Assembly (NCBI RefSeq): GCF_014694385.1
Contig: NZ_JAAOCA010000039.1
Location: forward strand, 1-56,650
Direction: 5' to 3'
Length of the DNA stretch: 56,650 bases
Source of the DNA: Pseudomonas typographi
Lineage (GTDB): Bacteria > Pseudomonadota > Gammaproteobacteria > Pseudomonadales > Pseudomonadaceae
The notes under the pieces: generated by a model
The model's input: only the letters and a program-made list of their open reading frames with translations
Databases searched by the model: none
Told to the model about the DNA's origin: nothing
Position numbers and translations under genes: made by a program
Shown here: positions 52,547 to 56,650 of the stretch, one piece after another
How the letters are laid out: each line of letters begins with the position of its first letter
Position numbering within the stretch: the stretch's first letter is position 1

Positions 52547-53187
52547 GCCGTAGCGCCCCCGAGCGCAAGCTCGGCGAAACCCGGCGGCCTGCGCCCTAGC
52601 AGGTGGTGGGTGGTCAGCACCACTGCCCCGCCCTGCTCGCAGTGCGCCGCCAAGTGCGCCTCCAACTGCGCCACCGCCTGTATATCCAGCGCGGTGAAAG
52701 GCTCGTCGAGAACCCACAGCCGGGGTGCCGGCAGGTACAGCCGCGCCAGCGCCACCCGGCGCTTTTGCCCGGCCGAAAGGCTGTGGCAGGGCACGTCCTC
52801 GAAGCCGCGCAAACCCACCTCGGCCAGGGCCTGCCAGATCGCCGCGCGGTACGCTGCGCGGCCCTCGGTAGCGGGCGCCGTAGCGGGGACCTTACCGGGA
52901 GCCGTAGCATGCAATGCACACAACCAGGCCAGGTTTTCCTCGGCGCTGAGCCGCTCCTGGATGCCCGCCGCGTGGCCGACCCACAGCGGCTTTGCGGTGC
53001 AGCGCACATGCCCGGCGGTGGGCGCCATCAGCCCGGCGAGCACGCGCAGCAGGCTGGTTTTACCGGCGCCATTGGGGCCGCTGACCTGCAGCATGTCGCC
53101 AGCGCCCAGGCTCAAGGCCAGGTGCTCGAACAACAAGCGCCCGTCACGCTCGCAGGCCAGCGCGCTGGCTTGAAGATAAGGGTTCAC
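52543..53187 (-). CDS. ccmA: Cytochrome c biogenesis ATP-binding protein CcmA
   Basis: 214 residues from GTG at 53187 (VNPYLQASALACERDG), preferred over the ATG at 53244 because family similarity begins here. Walker A GPNGAGKTS (37-45), signature LSAGQKRRV (138-146), Walker B LWVLDEP. A stretch near 95-113 (TAPGKVPATAPATEGRAAY) is extra compared with the usual sequence and is encoded by near-repeated GTAGCGGG-type DNA. First gene of the ccm operon. Confidence 0.93.
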   Translation of the reverse strand: MNPYLQASALACERDGRLLFEHLALSLGAGDMLQVSGPNGAGKTSLLRVLAGLMAPTAGHVRCTAKPLWVGHAAGIQERLSAEENLAWLCALHATAPGKVPATAPATEGRAAYRAAIWQALAEVGLRGFEDVPCHSLSAGQKRRVALARLYLPAPRLWVLDEPFTALDIQAVAQLEAHLAAHCEQGGAVVLTTHHLLGRRPPGFAELALGGATA

Positions 53188-53280
53188 AGGTGGCCTTTCG
53201 ATCCAGGTCGGCGGTTCAAGGGTTGCCACCACCGGCCGATACACATTGCATTGACGATTCGCGGGTGGCCATCATACAGC

Positions 53281-53317
53281 ACCGTGAACCTTAAAATTGT
53301 TCAAAATTTTTCACGGT
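53281..53317. promoter_or_regulatory. Nested inverted repeat between ccmA and fliK-like genes
   Basis: ACCGTGA (53281-53287) pairs with TCACGGT (53311-53317), and inside it AAAATT (53293-53298) pairs with AATTTT (53305-53310). The AT-rich dyad ends 10 bp before the fliK-like start and could be an operator or leader hairpin. Confidence 0.45.
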
Positions 53318-53327
53318 TTAGTATTCA

Positions 53328-54932
53328 ATGCCAAGTGAAATCAACCCCGTCGCTGCACCTGCCGCCCTGGCAACGGCCCAGCGTAACGCCGCGAACGTCG
53401 GCGAGGTGTTGAAGCTGCTCCAGCCCATCGGCGAATCGTTGCAGCCTGGGCAAACCGCCACGGCCGAAGTGCTGGCTGTCAAGCAGGTGTTGGCGCAGAA
53501 CGTCCAGAGCTTCCAATTGCTGCTGGCGCTGACCCTTGGCAACGGCAAAACCCTCACAGTGCAGGTAGGCGCCGGCCAGCCATTGGCCCAAGGCACGCAA
53601 TTGCTGGTGCAAAAGCTGTTCAGCGAGCAACTGATGGTTACCTCGCCCACCGGCGACAACCGCGGTAGCCTCACCGCGCTGGACACCCGGCAACTGCCAA
53701 TCGGTACGCTGCTTCAAGGCAAAGTGCTCACCAGCATACTCTTGCCACCGCAAACACCTGGCGGTGCCGTGACCTACCGCAGCACCGTGGTGCTGCTCAA
53801 CACCGCCCTGGCCGGGCAAAGCCTGGCCATAGACAGCCCGCAGCCGCTGCGCCTGGGCAGCCTGCTCAGTGCACAGGTGCAAGGCAGCCAGGCGCTGCGC
53901 TGGGTGCAAGTGGGCAACCGGCTGGACCAATTGGCAGTGCAACAGCAACTCAGCACCCAGCAAAGCCGCCAGGCTTCATTGCCGGGCTTGCTGGCATTGC
54001 TGCAGAACGTGCAAGGCAAACCCAACCTGCCCGCCGGCGTGGCCCAGAGTGCCCAAGCCCTGCTCGCCAGCCTGCCCAACGTAGCGCAAATGGTTACCCC
54101 GCAAGCCGTCGCCCAAGCCCTGCAAAACAGTGGTGTGTTCCTCGAAAGCAGCGTGCTCACCGGCCTGCACCGCCCGGAACTTGCCGCGCCAGACCTAAAA
54201 ACCGCGCTGCTGCGGCTGGTCGCCCAGGTGCTGCCGAACCTCCCCGCCGGCCAATACATCAACCCCGCCACCTTAGCCACCTGGGTGCAGGCCATGGCGC
54301 GCAACCCGCAATCGAACCGCCTGCGCAATGCCCTCGGCCAAGCTGGCGCGGCCGCCCCGGCCGGCGCCATAAACGCAGATTTCCCGCTCCCCCTGCGCAA
54401 CGTTGACGCACGCGACGACGAAGACGAACTGCAAACCCTGCTGCGCCTGGCCAGCGCCGTGTTGTCGCGGGTACAAAGCCACCAATTGAGCAGCCTGGAA
54501 CACAGCGGCATACAGCCCGACGGCAAACTGCTAAGCACCTGGCAAATGGAAATCCCGCTGCGCCACTTCAGCGACATCGTGCCGCTGCAAGTGCGCCTGC
54601 AAAGCGAAGAACGCCCCGACGAAGCGCCGCGCCGCGACAACGAGGGCCGCGAACTGCCCAAACGCAAACTCTGGCGGTTGGAACTGGCCTTCGACCTTGC
54701 ACCGCTCGGCCCGCTGCAGGTGCAAGCGCAACTGGTGGGCGAGCAACTGTCCAGCCAACTGTGGGCAGAAAACCCCGCCACCGCCGCGCTGGTGCAAAGC
54801 CAACTGGGCTACCTGCGCGAACGCCTGGGCGGCGCCGGCCTGACCGTGGGCGACCTGGACTGCCACCTGGGCCTGCCCGCTCGTGGCCCGCGTACTCAAC
54901 TCGAACAACGCTGGGTGGACGAAACCGCATGA
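53328..54932 (+). CDS. FliK-like hook-length control protein (second type)
   Basis: 534 residues. Gln/Ala-rich, mostly helical N-terminal two thirds, then a FliK C-terminal-type domain (~405-525): WQMEIPLRHFSDIVPLQVRLQSEE, LWRLELAFDLAPLGPLQVQAQL and VQSQLGYLRERLGGAGLTVGDLDCHLG. True FliK lies in the flagellar cluster; this copy is an orphan beside ccm. The ATG at 53328 has no strong ribosome site. It is coupled by ATGA to the FlhB-C-like gene, so the pair probably works together; what they control is unknown. Confidence 0.82.
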   Translation: MPSEINPVAAPAALATAQRNAANVGEVLKLLQPIGESLQPGQTATAEVLAVKQVLAQNVQSFQLLLALTLGNGKTLTVQVGAGQPLAQGTQLLVQKLFSEQLMVTSPTGDNRGSLTALDTRQLPIGTLLQGKVLTSILLPPQTPGGAVTYRSTVVLLNTALAGQSLAIDSPQPLRLGSLLSAQVQGSQALRWVQVGNRLDQLAVQQQLSTQQSRQASLPGLLALLQNVQGKPNLPAGVAQSAQALLASLPNVAQMVTPQAVAQALQNSGVFLESSVLTGLHRPELAAPDLKTALLRLVAQVLPNLPAGQYINPATLATWVQAMARNPQSNRLRNALGQAGAAAPAGAINADFPLPLRNVDARDDEDELQTLLRLASAVLSRVQSHQLSSLEHSGIQPDGKLLSTWQMEIPLRHFSDIVPLQVRLQSEERPDEAPRRDNEGRELPKRKLWRLELAFDLAPLGPLQVQAQLVGEQLSSQLWAENPATAALVQSQLGYLRERLGGAGLTVGDLDCHLGLPARGPRTQLEQRWVDETA

Positions 54933-55258
54933 GCACGCCCTTCTCCCGCCAGGCCATCGCCCTGACCTACGACGGCGAAAGCGCCCCTACCTTGTCTGCC
55001 AAGGGCGACGACGAACTGGCCGAGGCCATCCTCGCCCTGGCCAAGCAGCATGAAGTGCCCATCTATGAAAACGCCGAGCTGGTGAAGCTGCTGGCTCGGC
55101 TGGAGCTAGGGGAGAGTATCCCGCAAGCGTTGTACCTGACGATTGCGGAGATTATTGCGTTTGCGTGGTATTTGCAGGGTAAGCAGGCGGTGGGGTTTGT
55201 GCCGGGGGATCGGCGGGTGGAGCGGGATGTGACGCCGTCGGTGCCACCACTACGCTAA
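54929..55258 (+). CDS. FlhB C-terminal-domain homologue (FhlB/YlqH type)
   Basis: 109 residues. QAIALTYDGESAPTLSAKGDDELAEAILALAKQHEVPIYENAELVKLLARLELGESIP matches the cytoplasmic domain of the FlhB/YscU export-switch family. The membrane part is absent, and so is the self-cleaving NPTH loop, as in known FhlB proteins. In Salmonella-type systems such proteins can partly replace FlhB-C. Its start overlaps the FliK-like stop. The last ~15 residues (GDRRVERDVTPSVPPLR) look unstructured. Confidence 0.85.
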   Translation: MSTPFSRQAIALTYDGESAPTLSAKGDDELAEAILALAKQHEVPIYENAELVKLLARLELGESIPQALYLTIAEIIAFAWYLQGKQAVGFVPGDRRVERDVTPSVPPLR

Positions 55259-55469
55259 ATACCCGTGATTGGTCACACCGTGCAGCACTTTTACCTGCCT
55301 GCGGGCGGGCCATCGGATGCGCAGGGCCGCAATTTTTCCAAAACCACATAACTGGGCAGGGCGAATAACCTATTAGGCTTTATGGCCGCGTGCCACCAAT
55401 TAGATCTACTAGTTACATTGACATTTTCGATACGCTCTACTGCACCTAGAACTCTGCTGGAGCACGCTC

Positions 55470-56335
55470 ATGTCAGCCAACGGCGAGACGATCAACAATA
55501 AAGCCAGCCTTTTGGCTTCAAATATATCGGGTACGATAATACAATTGGCGCACCATGAGCAGCGCAATTATATGCCTTTTGGTTATTTCAACAATAGAGG
55601 CACACATTTGGGGCTAAACGGAGATTGGTTTGAGCATGAATTTGAAGGGTATCTGCTAGGGATAGGCCACCGTGCTTTCATACCTAACCTAATGCGTTTC
55701 ACTACCGCCGATAGCCAAAGCCCTTTTCGGTCGGGCGGCATTAACAGTTATGTATATTGCCTAGCCGATCCGATCCGATCAACCTTGCAGACCATGAGGG
55801 GCGCTCCGCAATCTCATTGTTCAAGGGCATTGGAAACATCTTTGGAAGAAAATCATCCAGTACACTCCAGCTACAGAATAATATTCTTAACCGCCAAATC
55901 ACCCATCTCACTGATGTCATGGCGGAAGCAGCCGTTCCTTTTAGCCAAGACTTCGCACGTCGGGGAGCGACCGCAGTCGATGCAATGAGCAACAGGCTCA
56001 GGCATAGTACTCAACGAATATTGACGCGTTCAGATCCCTTTAAAATTCCGGGGATGACCCGACCCGAACGATCACGGATGAAATTATATGCCGCCGGATT
56101 TCGACAGCAACACATTGAAACATACAACCTAAACTTATCGACTTTACGGAGACGTAATAAGCCCGGCACTCCACTGGACCCCGACCTTACCGATTTTTCA
56201 ATACTCCGTATAAGGTCAAAACCACGACCTCCCCGGTATACAGCTGAGGATCAGGCCAGATGGACCAATTGGGGCCCAACACCGCCGCCCGATGCAGGAG
56301 CGCCGCCAGCCTATGATGACGTGATATTCCGCTAA
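55470..56335 (+). pseudogene. Orphan RHS-core protein, frame-broken by a CCGAT repeat
   Basis: GGAG precedes the ATG. The first frame encodes an RHS core end: YMPFGYFNNRGTHLGLNGDW, FEGYLLGIGHRAF, RFTTADSQSPFRSGGINSYVYCLADPI. After (CCGAT)3 the family sequence continues in another frame (DPINLADHEGRSAISLF...) to TAA at 56335. Removing one CCGAT unit joins both into a 286-residue protein. The second half carries a variable C-terminal region ending PPPDAGAPPAYDDVIFR, with no recognised toxin motif. Lower GC than the neighbours suggests transfer. Broken copies read from the first start give 172 residues. Confidence 0.75.
55765..55779 (+). repeat. Pentanucleotide tandem repeat (CCGAT)x3
   Basis: Three perfect CCGAT units inside the RHS gene. 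Two units keep the RHS frame and three shift it. Confidence 0.9.
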
Positions 56336-56593
56336 ACTCGGCACTTGGTTAGGCCAAACCATTATATCGCCTACCTCGCTGTATAAGAGCCCCACTGTGG
56401 CACTCCGGGTTCGTCGCGAGGTGTTGGAGGCTGGCGCAAGTTGCCGCAGTCCGGTGAGTTACTTAGCACTTCGGATGCAAGCATCGGCGTTCAGTGCCCC
56501 CTGTACAAAAACGTAGCCAGATATATATACCTACTTTAAGCCATCTCACTCATCTATGTTTGCGAGCCCATATGATCACCTAGGGATCCATTG

Positions 56594-56650
56594 ATGCTCG
56601 CAACTCACCTCACCCCCACCGGTATCCAACCCGCCCGTGCCGCCCTGACC
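56594..56650 (+). CDS. Start of an unidentified gene (runs off the window)
   Basis: ATG with AGGGA 8 bp upstream; 19 codons begin MLATHLTPTGIQPARAALT. Too short to classify. The 258 bp before it (56336-56593) are AT-richer and show no gene. Confidence 0.3.
   Translation, partial: MLATHLTPTGIQPARAALT

Noticed and set aside
55755..55785. Programmed ribosomal frameshift in the RHS gene
   Set aside because: No slippery heptamer or downstream structure was seen; a 5-bp tandem copy explains the shift more simply.
1..56650. tRNA genes, rRNA genes, CRISPR arrays and intact insertion sequences
   Set aside because: No cloverleaf ends, regularly spaced repeats or transposase frames were found on either strand.

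Overview
The window looks like a chromosomal segment of a Pseudomonas from the P. putida / P. fluorescens side of the genus. It is GC-rich, and many neighbour pairs match Pseudomonas gene order from memory: dusA-tal-rssC-rssB, mlaA, queF followed by a CopRS-type pair, lolCDE-PilZ-glpQ-sthA, MTIP-nagZ-psrA-lexA-sulA, hrpA-fadD1-phaJ1, pdxH-OmpA-esterase-dinG, and a complete ccmABCDEFGHI operon. No tRNA, rRNA or CRISPR array was seen.

Layout. 1-1.7 kb: right-hand end of an integrated element (C-terminal fragment of an unknown gene, a PrtN-like activator, a tyrosine integrase) abutting the 5' end of dusA, a known integration target. 1.6-14.9 kb: housekeeping genes (dusA, tal, the RssB/RssC switch, two PilZ proteins, mlaA, queF, a heavy-metal two-component system, the LolCDE lipoprotein exporter, a glycerophosphodiesterase). 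14.9-19.6 kb: one giant gene for a dermonecrotic-toxin-domain (DUF6543-like) protein, bracketed by a 28-bp near-identical direct repeat of the 3' end of the phosphodiesterase gene. This is the footprint of an insertion at that 3' end. 19.6-26.7 kb: sthA, a citrate-type MFS carrier, MTIP, nagZ, psrA with its operator, lexA with two SOS boxes, and sulA.

26.8-34.7 kb: a FabH-like condensing enzyme, hrpA, a single fadD1 and phaJ1. With psrA nearby this forms a fatty-acid neighbourhood. 34.8-46 kb: nhaA, envelope lipoproteins (glycine-zipper, two OmpA-like, LEA14-like), pdxH, an EstB-like esterase, dinG with a candidate SOS box, small membrane proteins, and two SEC-C zinc-binding proteins. 45.9-53.2 kb: cytochrome c maturation operon on the minus strand, mostly with 4-bp stop/start overlaps, carrying a small lipoprotein gene at its 3' end. 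53.3-55.3 kb: a FliK-like gene and a FlhB-C-terminal-like gene, divergent from ccmA. 55.3-56.65 kb: an AT-richer strip with an orphan RHS-core gene broken by a CCGAT tandem repeat, and the start of an unidentified gene.

The best candidates for something new are the giant toxin-like gene inserted at the 3' end of the phosphodiesterase gene, the RHS gene whose reading frame turns on the copy number of a 5-bp repeat, and the operator-like repeat cluster between the integrase and dusA. Gene identities rest on recalled family sequences and visible motifs; no database search was run.
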